Source: Dactylis glomerata (Eukaryota > Streptophyta > Magnoliopsida > Poales > Poaceae). From it: a DNA stretch of 64,000 nt. A program made the position numbers and the translations under genes. The notes beneath the pieces are model-generated. The model had not been told where the DNA came from and searched no databases. It was given only the letters and a program-made list of their open reading frames with translations. This document shows, piece after piece, positions 33,310 to 45,916 of this stretch. Positions within the stretch are counted from its first letter, which is position 1. Every line of letters begins with the position of its first letter. The DNA lies in the NCBI GenBank assembly GCA_007115705.1, contig QXEO01002100.1:930001-994000 (forward strand). Direction: 5' to 3'.

Positions 33310-36300
33310 TGTAATATCCCAGGATTAGAGGTTATAAAATAGAGGCAACAGATGTGTGCATTGCATTTCATGCATAGAAAATCCGGGTAATTTTCGCGCA
33401 TTTAAATAAAACATATCAAAGTGATTGGAGTTTCACTTGAGTTGATGGAATTGAAGTAGCTCATCAATTGAAGCGCGATAAACTTCAATATGACCTTTGC
33501 TAAAACCTTGTTTTGGGTAGTGATAGTCACAACAACTAAAAAAGATAAGTGAGGTAAAACTAAAATGCTTGACACACCATTTTAGAACCAAATATTTATT
33601 CACACCAAGATTATCATGGTATTCTTTAAACCCTACTTCTTTCATGCTAAAGAAGTCAACACAAGTCTATTTCTTAAATCATGATCTATTCTATATTGTT
33701 ATGTCTTAATTTAGTGAGACTAAATATGAGTAGTGGAGAGGTTAACTCAATGCCAATTTGACTATAAGAATTGCCCTAACTCTAGGAGAGATAACTTAAG
33801 AACATTAGAGCCATTCCTATAAAGGCCAACTAGGAGACTTTAGACACTACTCAAATTCTAATTAGGACGAGTCATCTGATATAGGGAGATCACACCATAA
33901 ACCCTAACTTGGTCTATACTAGAACCATCCTTAGGAAGTTTAAACAATACCTAGACTTATGGAGCTATGAAGTGGAGTAGATCCTATATGAACCACACAA
34001 AGGGGAGATTATATTCTTAATCTCAGAAGGTTGGTACAACCAAGAATAAACCCTTGGTAGAGGGAGTTGATGAAGGAAATAAAATGGATTTATTATGGGA
34101 GTTGATGAAGGAGATAGTATGATCATGTTAGGTATATGATTATGCTTGTTGATGAAGATAATTAGGTTAGCTATAAAACCTAGTCTGATAAGCAGATATC
34201 ATCCTAAAACCAAGTGTGGGTAGGAGTCTAACTTAAACCCATCTCACTCAGGAGATAACCATCTTGTTATAGTTATCTGAGAAACCTTGATCTGTGTACA
34301 AGTTTCCATTGAGTGAATCATCTAATATAGGTTGAGCAGATCCTAAGCCCTGACCTAGAAACTTATTTAGTCTATAGAGACTTTGTTGTATTGATCACAT
34401 TTTAGAAGGAACACTACTTCCTTGATGAGTGCAATAGCATTCCATCTAATTCCATAACCCCTTATTCATTTACTTGGGGATTCATTCCCAAGTATCATTC
34501 CAACTTATGCATCACCAATTGATCATAAGATGTATCTATTCCCATGCCCTAACCTTAAAATTTAGTATTATGTTCCAACCACAACTCTTATAAGTTATAA
34601 TAGTCCAGTCTTCTACCTAGTGACTAATTCACTTATCAATAGGTGTTCTAATAAAAATACCAAACTAACTCCTATTATGGAAACTATTAAGCATCATTGT
34701 TAAACCCAAGAATTTTGGGCACACAACAAATTCTCTTATATCACCAGATTAATTATTTAGTGATCATCTCCCAAAGGTGTATCCAAATCTTTATCTCAGA
34801 TAAACCTTTCTTAAGAGAGATATGAATTACCTGCCTTGCCAAAGTTATAATTTAAGAAGCCACACTTCACCAAGGGCTTTGGAAGAGCCCTAGTTAAATT
34901 TCCATGCCATTCAGAAATAATGGAATTTATAGATAATGTTCCTTTGGAACATTTCCTATTATGAAGACAAGTAGTAGTCTTAGTCCATGATACCTTTAGG
35001 AATAGATAACTAATATTAAATATCTCACTAGGAGGCAGCAAGGGCTTAGCATAGTATTTTGAAAACTCTTATATGAGAGTATTTGAATTCATCTCTATAA
35101 AGACCCTTTTCACATTTTGCATAATATGCACTGTACTATATGTGCCATGCACATATATGATGTCCTAATCCAAAATGTTGTGCCAGTAAAATATTTGTTG
35201 AATTTTATAAGAGATCATAAAGCCAAATTCCTGCAAAAATAGAAATCAAAAACTAGTTAGAAATACAAAACAGAAAACAAGTAAATAAAAATAAATGAAT
35301 TAGAAGAAGAAAAAAAGAGAGAGAATAACTTACCTGGCCGAAGCCATCCAGCCCGGCCCAATATCGGCCAACCAGCCCGGTACCGCTTCACCGAAAAGAT
35401 CTGGGAGGAGGTCGTCGTCTTCCTCATCGCTGCAAACAGCTCGGTGGCGCCAGGAAGACCGTCCGTCCTCGTGGACGCACCCGATGGACGCCGCCGCCCT
35501 CGGAGCCTATAAGAAGCCTCTGCACCACCGCCGGAAAACCCTAGGACCCCGCCTCCCATCTCTTTCCCGAGTTCTGCACGCAGACCCGAAACCCTAGCTC
35601 CGGCCAAGATCCATCGCCGTTGCTTGAGGTCATCCGAAGCCCCAATGACAAGCCCTGGAGCTCCACCTTGACGCATAGGACCTCCCGGTGGAATGAATCG
35701 CGAAGTGGAGGCCTGAATCGCTGGGAATCACCCGTTCCCTTTTGCCGGAGTTCAGTGGGGAACTCCACCGCCCACTCGCTCCTGACTCTAATCCTCGACT
35801 CCGACCAATACAGGAGGATCACGGTGAGCTATTGGTCCTCTGGGACTTCTCATATCTTCTTCTAGCATCCTATACTGAACCCGCACCGTGCGCCTTTGTC
35901 TGTCGCCATTTGGGCATGCCGTAGGCGTGTCTCCAGCGACCATTCAGCAGCGGCTACACCACCAGTAGGTCCACCTTGGTCATATGCTTCGATTGAACCT
36001 AGTCGCACGTCCGCAGGAGTCCTGGAGCATCGCCGCCGCCGTTGACTGCTCACCGGCGGTGAGCTCCAGTGTTTGGTCAATAGTATTGACACGGTCAATG
36101 CTCGCGTGGCAGCTTACGTGGCCAGGACCCACGGGTCAGTCACTATGGGTAGACTTAGCCTGGGTACAACTAGCGTCTACCTGTTAGTTAAAATTCCAGA
36201 AAATGTTGGAAACTCATGAAATTCATATCTTATTCATTTTAATTCAGAAAAAGGCAAATAATATATCAAAATGTTCAGAAAAACAAAATCTATCTGTTTA

Positions 36301-39300
36301 ACTTATAATATTGCATACTTGTGTGAAATAATTTTGAACCAAATTTAAAAACTTGTTTAAGTAGTATTTGAATTTTAAATTTAAATTCAACTAAAATAAT
36401 GTAAACAAAAATTTTAAATACCAATTAAAATTTTGTCAACTTTAAGAATGTTATTTCAATTAATACTTCATTATTTCAAAAATGTAAAGCTTATACTTTA
36501 CTATTAAGATTTTTAACCCTAAAATGATTTTTCCTAAAAACAAATTCAACCTAGCAAAACTTGGGAAAATCATAAACTTGAAAAATAATTATTTCCTAAC
36601 TCTAATCTTGTTTCCCCAATGTTTGTTTCATTGAAAGTTAATTTGAAAACTTATAGGACAATTTTAGAACATCTAACATTTGACTTTAACCCTAAAAATT
36701 ATTTTCTTAAATGATAAGAAATTAGGATAAACCTTAATGAAGGATTAATTTGTGTTTAGACTTCATTCTCAACTATAATCCACTAACTGAATCTTGCTTA
36801 TTTAAGTCTCATATTTCATTATAAGAAGTGCCTACATCATATTGTTGATCATTAGAAATTGAATTCCAAACTTTAGCAATTAACACTAAATGGAATTGTG
36901 CTAGTCTTGTTATACACCCTAATTCAACCATGGATGGTTAGTTTGATATTCCATTCCAACATGGTGTACCTTAGTCAGCTAACTATTTGCAACACCTTTG
37001 TTGCAACTTATAAACTGTTACCTTCCTGACATCACCTAATCACCATTCCTTTAAGTAATAATAGTATGTCCATTAAGGCTTGTGTTCTTCAAAAGTAATT
37101 CTTTTTAAGAACATACCAAATAAGAATCACACCCATTCTTGTCTAGACACAAGTAATGATTGCATGTTAAGAGTATTAACAACTCTAGAATCAACCATAA
37201 ATTGTTTACCTGAGCACTACTGGCTCATGACTAACTATTTGAGTGTCTATGCTAGTTTAGATTGTTATCAATTATAGAAACAACTATTTTTGGTAACCAC
37301 AGTCTAAACTACCTTGAATGTCCATGCTTTACTAAAACCTTTTTAACATTAAATGAAACTTAGCTTATTCTCTTGGCATTCTCATCTATTAACTACTCTT
37401 TGGTTATGATAGAATCATGTTAACCACTAGAACACTAAACCTTAGGTGTAGTGCTTCTAATCAATAATAAACATGTTCTTCAAATGTTATTCTTTCAAAA
37501 GACATTGAATGTAAGTAACCAACTATTCCATTAAGCTTGAACATATATAACTCTATTTGTGTCTTAAGATTGTTGTCAACCCTAAGAATAACTGGATACT
37601 CTTACCTAATAAGAATTACTTCAGCTTTGCTTGTCCATAACCAACTACTTGATTGCTAATAACAAGGTACCACCTAAAAGTGTTACTTTCAAGTCTTCAC
37701 CTATTGCTATACCTATCCTCTGCAATAACTCTTATTTTAAGCTTTATTCTAATACTTTGAAAGTTTGTCAGTCAATCAAAAATCCTTAACAACCTTGTTG
37801 TGGAGTGAATCTAAAAGTGCAACTCATATAAAGAAATCATCACAACCTTATGTACTAAACCATCGGGGTTAGGTTACGCTTAGAGCGGTGCATAGCATAT
37901 AATTTGCATATCATGCTGCAGTTCTTTTAACATCATCTTTACCAGATGATGGTTCTATTTCAATATTTGGTTTTCCTATGTATGGAAGACCTTGACTTGC
38001 ATAATCTTGCAGTCAAAAAGGCAAGTTTATCTTGCTCATATCTCTTGATTGCACTGGTTTTGAAACTTCTTGCAAAGTGTTGATTTCAAACTCTAACATT
38101 TCAAAAGGGATGGAAAACCTATTTTCATAAGTAATATGATTAGTGGTTATCGACCAGTGGCGATAACCTAGGAGGGCTGGCAGGTGGAACCATGGTAATA
38201 TTGTGGTGGTGGAGGTTCCACTTGCACGGGAAAGTAAACCTAGGATTAACTACCAATGCCACAGTTATTCCGGTGCCGTAAAAACCGTGTCGTCCAAGAG
38301 ACTTGGAATGGGACAGGAAAGTCAGCTGTATCTTCTCTCGTTCGCATGTCAACGGGCAGCCAGTTGCCGGTCGCGGTAGATCTTGCGAGACTACTTGCAT
38401 ATGGGTGGGACACCTAAGTTCTCACGGCACTGGTGTCTATGATGGTCCGCAAGGGACGCCTAGGTACTTCATCATTGGGGGTGAATATCAGGGGCACAAC
38501 CTGCTTGCGTAAATTGGGTGGGCATGCGTTGTGCGGAGAAGGTAGTGAATGGCTTGGATCAATGACTGGGCCCCACACCAAGGAAGTGTGGATGAGCTCA
38601 TGACTCGGTTGTGCAACAAGGCTTTGATCTCTTTTGGAAGGACACACCTTTGCAGAGTGTAAAATGATGTGACATGTTACCCCTTGTTCCGGGAAGGAGC
38701 TACGAACGCGGCAGGAAAGGTGCTCTCAAGGCACTAATACCCTCTATTGGCTGTTGGGCATAGTTTTCATAAATAAAAGCAATCTTTCAAGAAACTTTGA
38801 TAAAACCTTGCATTGGCCTGCGACTCTTTTGGGTCCATGGCTTTAGTTAGAGCATATCACACAACTTCTTTCTAAAGAAACTTGCTGGGTAACCCTCGTT
38901 ACTCACCCCAATCTCTTAAACCCTTGCTAGACTATGAAGAATTAGATTGAAGGCAACCCAAGAATGCAACCTCAAGACATTAAAGATGAAGCATTCGACC
39001 AACGTCAAGATTTTTAGCAGAGTCGACAATTATTGCGAAGCTTGGTGGAAAACTAGAATAGGGATAGAAGGGAATCAGTTTCCCTATTCCTAGAACCTAA
39101 GTTGCTAGGATATTTCTTTAGCTAACCAACTGCATTAGAGGTAATCGTAGTCCTCTTTTAGAATTCATTGTATTCTTTCTCGATTGTAGTCGCCAGGACT
39201 AAACCTCTACCTGTTGAGGAGGTTCTAAAGATCTTCTGTATGCTGAAATTGTAATCCTATAGACATACCGTGGACCTGCGATGTTTCTGTTGTACCACTC

Positions 39301-39391
39301 TGATGAATGTAATACTAGTGAGACGGTGTTTCATTAGTATTATGTCAATGACTTGCATACTACACATGCAGTGGTATGTTGGGTCGCCACA
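33310..39391 (+). mobile_element. Solo LTR of a Gypsy element, 6.1 kb, TSD CTTTG
   Basis: The left end is TGTAATATCCCAGG, the right end GGGTCGCCACA, and CTTTG directly flanks both ends (33305-33309 and 39392-39396). No gag, protease, reverse transcriptase or integrase sequence is present in 6,082 bases, so it is a solo LTR, and an unusually long one. It is AT-rich except for a GC-rich block at about 35330-36180. The ends (TGTAA-T/C-A ... CACA) resemble those of the Tekay-like element at 39929-54217, so it is probably a related long-LTR chromovirus family. Its insertion point inside the Copia LTR is exact. Confidence 0.85.
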
Positions 39392-39928
39392 CTTTGTCCA
39401 ACGATATTTTACTTGCACGAGATTAGATCATTGGTATCACCATTCCTAGTTCAATCTCTTCTTGAGAAAGTACTCTTTACTCCTATCATAATTTGATATC
39501 ACCTTGTGATTAAACTCACTTGTCAGGGGATGACCGCCGGTAGGGTCAATGAGTGACCTAAATGCTACTAAGAAGGGTTGACCGACATGAAGGTTGACCG
39601 GCATAGGGCGGTCCGACATAGAAAGATGTGGCCCGGTCGAAATAGCCAAGACCAGTATGGCCAACATAGCCAGGTATGGCAGGGCCGGCATACAAGGGTA
39701 TGCCGACATAGCCAAGTTTTCTACATGTGTAATTATCGCCAGGCCGACATACTTAGGTCTGGTGTGAGCTAGCCGACACTAGGCGCCTGTTGGGGATATA
39801 CCAAATGGGTATACCAGCGATGTAGTCATAAACCCGCAAGCCCAGGTGGCCAATAGATGATGGTCAGGCCTATGGCCTGACCGTGGGCGGCCCAGTTGTT
39901 GGAGGCCCATGGTGGATTCCCGGATAGC

Positions 39929-42900
39929 TGTAACACCTCACTTTCTGTAGACCTAATTGAGACCTTGATTTAAATGCTTTATTTTGAGTAGATCAAAAAC
40001 TTTGCTTTGTTGTGAGCTTGAATGATAGCTTGTATGATTCCATGCAAGTGCTTGTGCATGTGTGTGTGATTTGGCATGATTTAATTTTAGCACTTCCAAC
40101 TCCTATGCAATAACAACTAGAATTTGTGCTATGATTTTATGTGATGTTTTTTTTCTAGTGCTGGTCTGTGTGAAACAAAAACCCTAGCTCAATTCTCTTG
40201 CTTGATCACACCACCCACCTATTTCTTTCTCTTTTATTTTTGCACCTTTATTCAAAAATAGGGACTTCACCAAAACATCACTCCCACTTGTTCTAAAAAT
40301 CTGAAAACTTGGTAGAATGATTTCTACCACTTGTAGATCACATCCTAGTAAGTCATCACCACTTCTTGGACCAGATTTTGAATTTTTCGAAATTCAAATG
40401 AATTTTGGCCAACCCCTTCCTTTCTTCCTCTTTTCTTCTTTTCTCTTCTCCCTCTTTGTAAACCAGCCGAGATGGCAGCCCTGGCCGACCACCTCTCCCT
40501 CTCTCTCTGCCCTCTTCTCAAATCCTAGCCCTTAACCCTTGTCTTTTAGCACTTGGACACAAAGAAGGAGGGAGGCCCGAGGTGAGATCTAGGGTAGATC
40601 TTCTCCTCCCCTTTCTTCTCTCCCTCCACCGCCTCTAACCCCCAACCAGCATCCAGCACTCCCACTCCAACCTCACCTTGACCCTACTCTGCAAGGAGAC
40701 ATCGCTCACACCTCACCTTGCCCTCTCCCTCTCTCGCCGGCATGACCAGGGAACCCACCGTTGAGCTGAGGCTTAGGAGAGAAGCCAACGCCAGCCCCCG
40801 CGCCAACAGGCCCCACTCGCCACCGTCCAGCTCGACCAACCGTCGCCTGCCGACTAAACCGCCCATAGGTCCCGCCCTGGCCCTCGTTCTGCTTGAGCCC
40901 AGCACGCCAGAGGATGCCGAGAGTGGCATTCGCATTCCCGCGCGCACGCTCCACCGTTCACCTCGTGCCGCAGACGACCGTGCACGGCATCGAGTGCACG
41001 TTGCACCGCAGCCATGCCCTGCACCCTAGCCAACGCAGATGACCCCGCCGCGCACCGTTTCCATTGCTACGGCTCTGAAACCGCACCCGTCTCGACCAAA
41101 CCATCCAGCCACCGACGCCACTGACCACGCCCCTAGAATCAGTGCACAACGCCGCCCCAAAGAGCCGCCCGCAACGCCCAATCGTGTCCAACACCGGAGC
41201 ACCCTAGACCGAGCCTACCCCGGCGTATATAGCTCGAAAAGCCTCTCTGGAAACCTCCCCTGCCGTCCACTTGCTTCCTCTCCACTCTCTCTCTCACCCC
41301 AGAGCCTCTCCACCATGCAGCTTCACCTCTCTCGCTGTTGTGGAGCGCTTGAGCCGGAGTAGACCGTCGGTAATCGGTGAAAGTTGCCATCGCTCGGGGA
41401 AAACTCTTCCCTCTCTCTCTGCACTCAATTCCTTCTCCCTCTCGAGATCTAGCTCACCCACTCCTCGATTCACTGCAGGAATCACTGGCCATCGCCATCG
41501 CCGGCGACGCCAGGAGCTGACCAAGACCGCCGCGACCGAGACCACCTGCAAGCCCTCTTCCTGCACGCATTCGAGTACAGACCACATCGCCATCATCTCT
41601 GCCACCGATCGCTACACCTGCATCATGCCGTGACCGCCCTGCTGACCCTCGGTGAGCCCCGCCGCCTGCAAACCCTAGCCGGCGCCCTCTCTTCTCTCCC
41701 GCGCATGCACGCCCGTGAGGAAGACGACGACGCGCCGTCCGATCCGAATCGGACGGTGACTTACCGCTTCGGCCAGCCAGGCCCGAGCAGGCCGACGGAT
41801 CTGGGCCGGCCTGGCTCGGATTCGCCGCCTCGGCCCGTTTCCCTTTTTTTTAGCAATCCTGTTTAATCATTTTGCAAATCCCTGATAGAATCAAAAATTT
41901 GTAGAAATAATTCTGTGAGTCCAAAATTAGTGATTCAAATTTCTCTGTGCCCCTGAAGTTATTAGCTATCTGGATGTGCTGCATGCATGATTTTTAGGAA
42001 CTATGGTATTATCTGTGAATTAATATTGGTAGATCTAGGGTTTTCAATGTTAAATCCAATAGAGGGGTTTGGTGCTATGAAATTAGGTGATTCCAATTTT
42101 TAGTGATGCTTTGTGATATTGTGAAGCTTGAGAACCTAGTCTTGCTATTTTAGGGGTATTATCTTGCCTGCAGTAATTATTTTGGTCTTAATCAAGAATT
42201 GCTTTGTTTTAATTATTGTGCACAATAGGGTTATTATTTTCAGGTGATTCCACCTCTGGTGTGTTATGCTTTGCAGTAGCTTTCCAATATGGTCTCTGGT
42301 AGAATTTTAGGGGCTACAGAAAGTTTTAGGGAATTAAATTGCCTTTCTAGTGATAAGTGTGATTAGGAAATTCATCATAAATCAACCATAGACTATTTTG
42401 GTTTGTTTCCAATTGTGTTGGTTCTGTATTGATGTTAGTCACCTGGTGGTATGCTGGATGCTATGCTTCGATTCATATTGATGCCTGCAAGATGTTTGCC
42501 TTGTGCATAGGGCTTGCTAATAGGACATATCTTGTTTTTACTTAGGGTGTTAATTCTTGTGTAAAAATGGTTTCTTGTTATATGACCTGCACATGTTTGT
42601 TTCTGATACTCTCTTTTTGAAATGTGTTGTTGCATAGCTGGTGTGTGAATCATGTATGCATGTGTGCTTATTGTGTGTTGTTGCTTTTTCCGGCGATAGA
42701 ATCGAACGACGAGTGTGCGGAGGAAGGAGAGATCTTTGAGTATCAGGAGGAAGGAGATCAGGGACAAGCCACTCAAGGCAAGCCATCTACTTGTTGCATA
42801 TCTGAATCCTACTATTACACCTTGCATTGTTTTACTACTGTTTATCTTATTATGCATTGTTTTCCATATTGCTATTATTCTCTATATAGCAATAGTTGGC

Positions 42901-44451
42901 GACTTAGCTCCACAAGTCAACTTGATATCATCCTTGGGATGACACCCTTGTGACCTATTCAACACCCCTTCTATTTAGGGACTTGATGGCTAGCATCAAG
43001 GTCCTTGAAAAACTTGTAGTGGAGCCAAAACTCTAGGATTGGGAACACTCTCTGGAAAGATTTCAAAAATGTTTTCAAAAACCTTGGGGTAGTCACTACT
43101 CCACTGAAAGGTTTTCAAATGGTTTTATAAACATGGAGCTGGGCATGGGAGATAAAGGAATTGGTGGTTTTGAGAAAAATGGCATTGTGTATAAGTGTTG
43201 GCCAAACCAATTACTCCCGTGCAACCACATTACCCCGGTATGGGATGGGGCCTAGTTTGAAATCTGTCTGCTTTAGTGCAGGGAGTCTCATACTATATAA
43301 GGGTTCGTGGTGCCCGAAAAGTGGTACGCGACACCCCTGAATCCGGGTTGATGCCTATTGAGGCTCAATACATTACAACGGCATATCCCAAGCCGCCGGA
43401 AGATACTTGGGTTCTCTTGCCATGGCGCTGGAGTTACACTCTGAAGGAGGTACTGTTGGGGCATGCCGGGGAGGTAGACTCCATAGGGTAGGCACCCATG
43501 CTAAGGTAGATGGATGGAAGACTTTGATCGATTATCCGAACCCCGCATACTTGTGTATGACGGTCCGTGGTGGTATCCCGGCGGATTTATCAGATGGTGT
43601 GGGTAAAGTGTACAACCTCTGCAGAGTGTAATCTATTCGAATAGCTGAGTCCTCGGTCATGGACGGTTGGAATGGACATACTTAACCTGTGTCAAGTTTT
43701 GGTTTTACAAAATGTCTTCGAAAAAGTGGAGTTTGTGCCGGACGGAGTACTTGGAGGGTACTGCCGTGGCACGGGAATGGTTTGGAGTACTCGAAGGGTA
43801 CTGCCGAGGAGTTGGGAGATGGTCATGTGTGATTGACCATGGTTGCCATGGAGCAATCGATAAAGGAGTTTCCCTCTTTCCTAGAGCTTTTCCTACAAAT
43901 GTTTTACAAAGCTTTTCTTTAATAAGGATATAGAGATGTCGTATGACATGCTATATCGACACGAGAAACTTTCTAGCTTAAAGCGACCCCAATCCAAGCC
44001 AACCCCTTGCTACAGCCAAATAGCATGTGAATACTCTTCTCTTAGATGGTTTGCGAGTACAATTCAAAATGTACTCACGGCTTTGTCCCTGGCTATTAAC
44101 TTGGTCAGACTATGAAGATGACTATGAGGAGGACGATGGTGGTTACGACTACGCCGGTGCGAATTAGGATCGTTTCCCGGTCAGTCGCCTGTAGGGTAGT
44201 AGGCCTGACCTGGGTCAGCTACGCTGCATGTATCCCGCTGCTATCTACTAAGTATGAGTGTGTCAGTTGAACTTGCCCTGCGTGGCTTTTATATTCGGCC
44301 AAGTGGCCTATGTAAGACTTTATGAACTCGTTATGTAATGGATGATGTAATCTGAATTGGCAACTCTGTTATGTGGATTCACGACGGTCTTCCTGGGATC
44401 GTGAATTGTATGCATAACGGGAATCCCGGGTGGTAAGCCGGGGACCCCACA
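39929..44451 (+). repeat. 5' LTR of the Tekay-like element (4.5 kb)
   Basis: It starts TGTAACACCTCACTTTC and ends GGGGACCCCACA. It contains an 834-base segment (about 40491-41324), absent from the 3' LTR, flanked by CACCTCTC on both sides. That segment holds GTATATAG at 41225-41232 followed by pyrimidine-rich sequence, a good candidate core promoter. A second TATA-like CTATATAAGG is near 43293. Only one copy of the 46-base unit that is triplicated in the 3' LTR is present, at about 43927. Confidence 0.92.
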
Positions 44452-44455
44452 GAGT

Positions 44456-44468
44456 TGGTATCAGAGCC
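44456..44468 (+). promoter_or_regulatory. Primer binding site (initiator tRNA-Met type)
   Basis: TGGTATCAGAGCC, four bases after the end of the 5' LTR, complements the 3' end of plant initiator tRNA-Met. This is the usual minus-strand primer of plant Copia elements and of Tekay-type Gypsy elements. Its position fixes the LTR boundary. Confidence 0.93.
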
Positions 44469-44704
44469 ATCCTGACCTTAGGAGACCCTAGTTTAGCACG
44501 GGCGTTAGATCGGACCAAAAACTATTTTCTAAAACTAAAAGAGATGGCTATATATATCTAAGGTAAATATATATTGCTCTCATCTCTTCCCTTATTCTCT
44601 AAGCATCTTTAATTACTTGCATCTTAATTTAAGTTTTACTTATGTATTAAAATTTTGCACACTTGGGTAAGCAACTAATTAAATCTACTCTAAAACTTGT
44701 GTAG

Positions 44705-45562
44705 ATGGACGCTCCCACGGCACACCGTCAGGTTGGGACACACGACGAGATCATTGTGTTCGAGCGTGACCTAGTGGAGTTGGCAGCCCACCTTGGGCGT
44801 CCGTGTCCCGAGGTCAGGGGCTACCGCCTCTTCGAGGAGGGCAACCGCGAGCTGGCGTACCGTATCGTCTGCCAGGTCCGCGGGAGGGAGGTTCCGCCTA
44901 CGTCCGAGGAGTTCACCTTTGAGGTGATCGAGCGCACCTGGGGCGAGGGTGTGATGCTTGTTCTGCAGCACGCTATCTCACGCCTTGTCCACCTTCATGC
45001 CGCCGATTTGGCGGGTACATGCTACGAGCACTATGGGAGGTGCGACGACGAGGGCTTTCCTGTCGAGCCCCCTTTGCTGACCCCCTTCAGCCGCCACCTT
45101 ACCCACACGGAGGTCCTTCTGCACCACTCCCAGGAGCAGCTGGACCATGTCCGTATGGTAGCCGACGAGCGTGGCTTGGAGTTGGCCGTCCTCCGCGAGG
45201 ACCTGCAGGAGGCCATCTTCTCCCGCCACCACCTGATAGCCGCAAAGAAGAGGATCGCAAAGAGGAACAGGAGCCTTAGACGCCGCGTTCGTGACCTTCA
45301 TGACCAGCTTGCCTCTCTTGAGAGTCACGTGTCCGAGCTAGAGGAGGAGACCGCCGAGCTCCGCAAGGAGAACGAGGCGGTGCTTAGTCGCGACGACGAC
45401 CACCAGGAGGCCTTCGACGAGGAGCCCGCGAGCACCGACGATGACGACTGTGGTAGCGACAGCGGTGATGACCGCGACGCTATCATGGACTTCTACGCTC
45501 CCGAGACTCCCAGCGAGGAGAACCCCGAGGAGGTTGTCCCCCACATCAGCGGCGACGAGTAG
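44705..45562 (+). CDS. Element ORF upstream of gag (orf0-type), intact, 285 aa
   Basis: An open frame of 285 codons starts at a true ATG about 250 bases after the 5' LTR and ends 354 bases before the gag start. Unlike gag-pol it has no stop or frameshift. The N-terminal half is a mixed globular-looking region. Residues of about 150-230 form a charged helical segment with RRRVRDLHDQLASLESHV and leucine spacing typical of a coiled coil. The C-terminus is strongly acidic (DDDDCGSDSGDD). Rice RIRE3/RIRE8-type Gypsy elements are known to carry an extra orf0 in this place, and this is probably the counterpart. Its function is unknown. It is unusually GC-rich against its surroundings. Confidence 0.75.
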   Translation: MDAPTAHRQVGTHDEIIVFERDLVELAAHLGRPCPEVRGYRLFEEGNRELAYRIVCQVRGREVPPTSEEFTFEVIERTWGEGVMLVLQHAISRLVHLHAADLAGTCYEHYGRCDDEGFPVEPPLLTPFSRHLTHTEVLLHHSQEQLDHVRMVADERGLELAVLREDLQEAIFSRHHLIAAKKRIAKRNRSLRRRVRDLHDQLASLESHVSELEEETAELRKENEAVLSRDDDHQEAFDEEPASTDDDDCGSDSGDDRDAIMDFYAPETPSEENPEEVVPHISGDE

Positions 45563-45916
45563 GTTCCAGCGCCCTACCCTTCTCACGTAGGTTGCCGCGT
45601 AGTTGCTAGTTTATTCCCTTTTGCGTATTTGTGCTGTATGGACCGTCTGGAACCATTGGGTATTTGTGTTGCTTGAGACTATGTGGTATGTGTGTGCCTG
45701 GACTTGTGGGCACCCTTTTGCTTGTGTATATGTATGCCTAAACTTGCATGTGCATGTATGCTGTTGGAGTGATGATATGTGTGCCCTGCTATCATGTTAT
45801 GCTCTTGAATACTTGAAGTAATTATGTCACTTATGTTTGTTATTATGAACCTATTGCACACCTTGTTTCTTCCGTACTTGTTGTTGTTGTTTCTCATCAA
45901 AACCTTTCTCTCCAGA

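Larger units (their letters stand above)
32668..39520 (-). mobile_element. Antisense Copia LTR fragment, split by a solo Gypsy LTR
   Basis: Segments 32668-33309 and 39397-39520 together form part of the same Copia LTR family as 13511-18430, in reverse orientation. The reverse complement carries the same landmarks in the same order: a TATA-region phrase (CCTTTATATAGGCCAGGGG), TCCTGGATCCCATCC, the CTCGAGAATATGTGG block, CAATTCCCTTTGT, then GGTATCACCAT and CTTGTGATTAAACTCA. The two segments join at the 5-bp duplication CTTTG. The fragment lacks the LTR's transcript-side end on the left and its first 500 or so bases on the right, where the LTR starting at 39521 takes over. Confidence 0.8.

Noticed and set aside
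40718..41633. Open frames of 103-120 codons in the 5' LTR of the Tekay-like element
   Set aside because: Proline/arginine-rich translations of CT-rich LTR sequence, on both strands, with no homologue and partly missing from the 3' LTR.
43276..43933. Small frames in the 5' LTR repeated at 52949-53606
   Set aside because: Repeated only because the two LTRs are copies of each other; no start context or domain supports coding.
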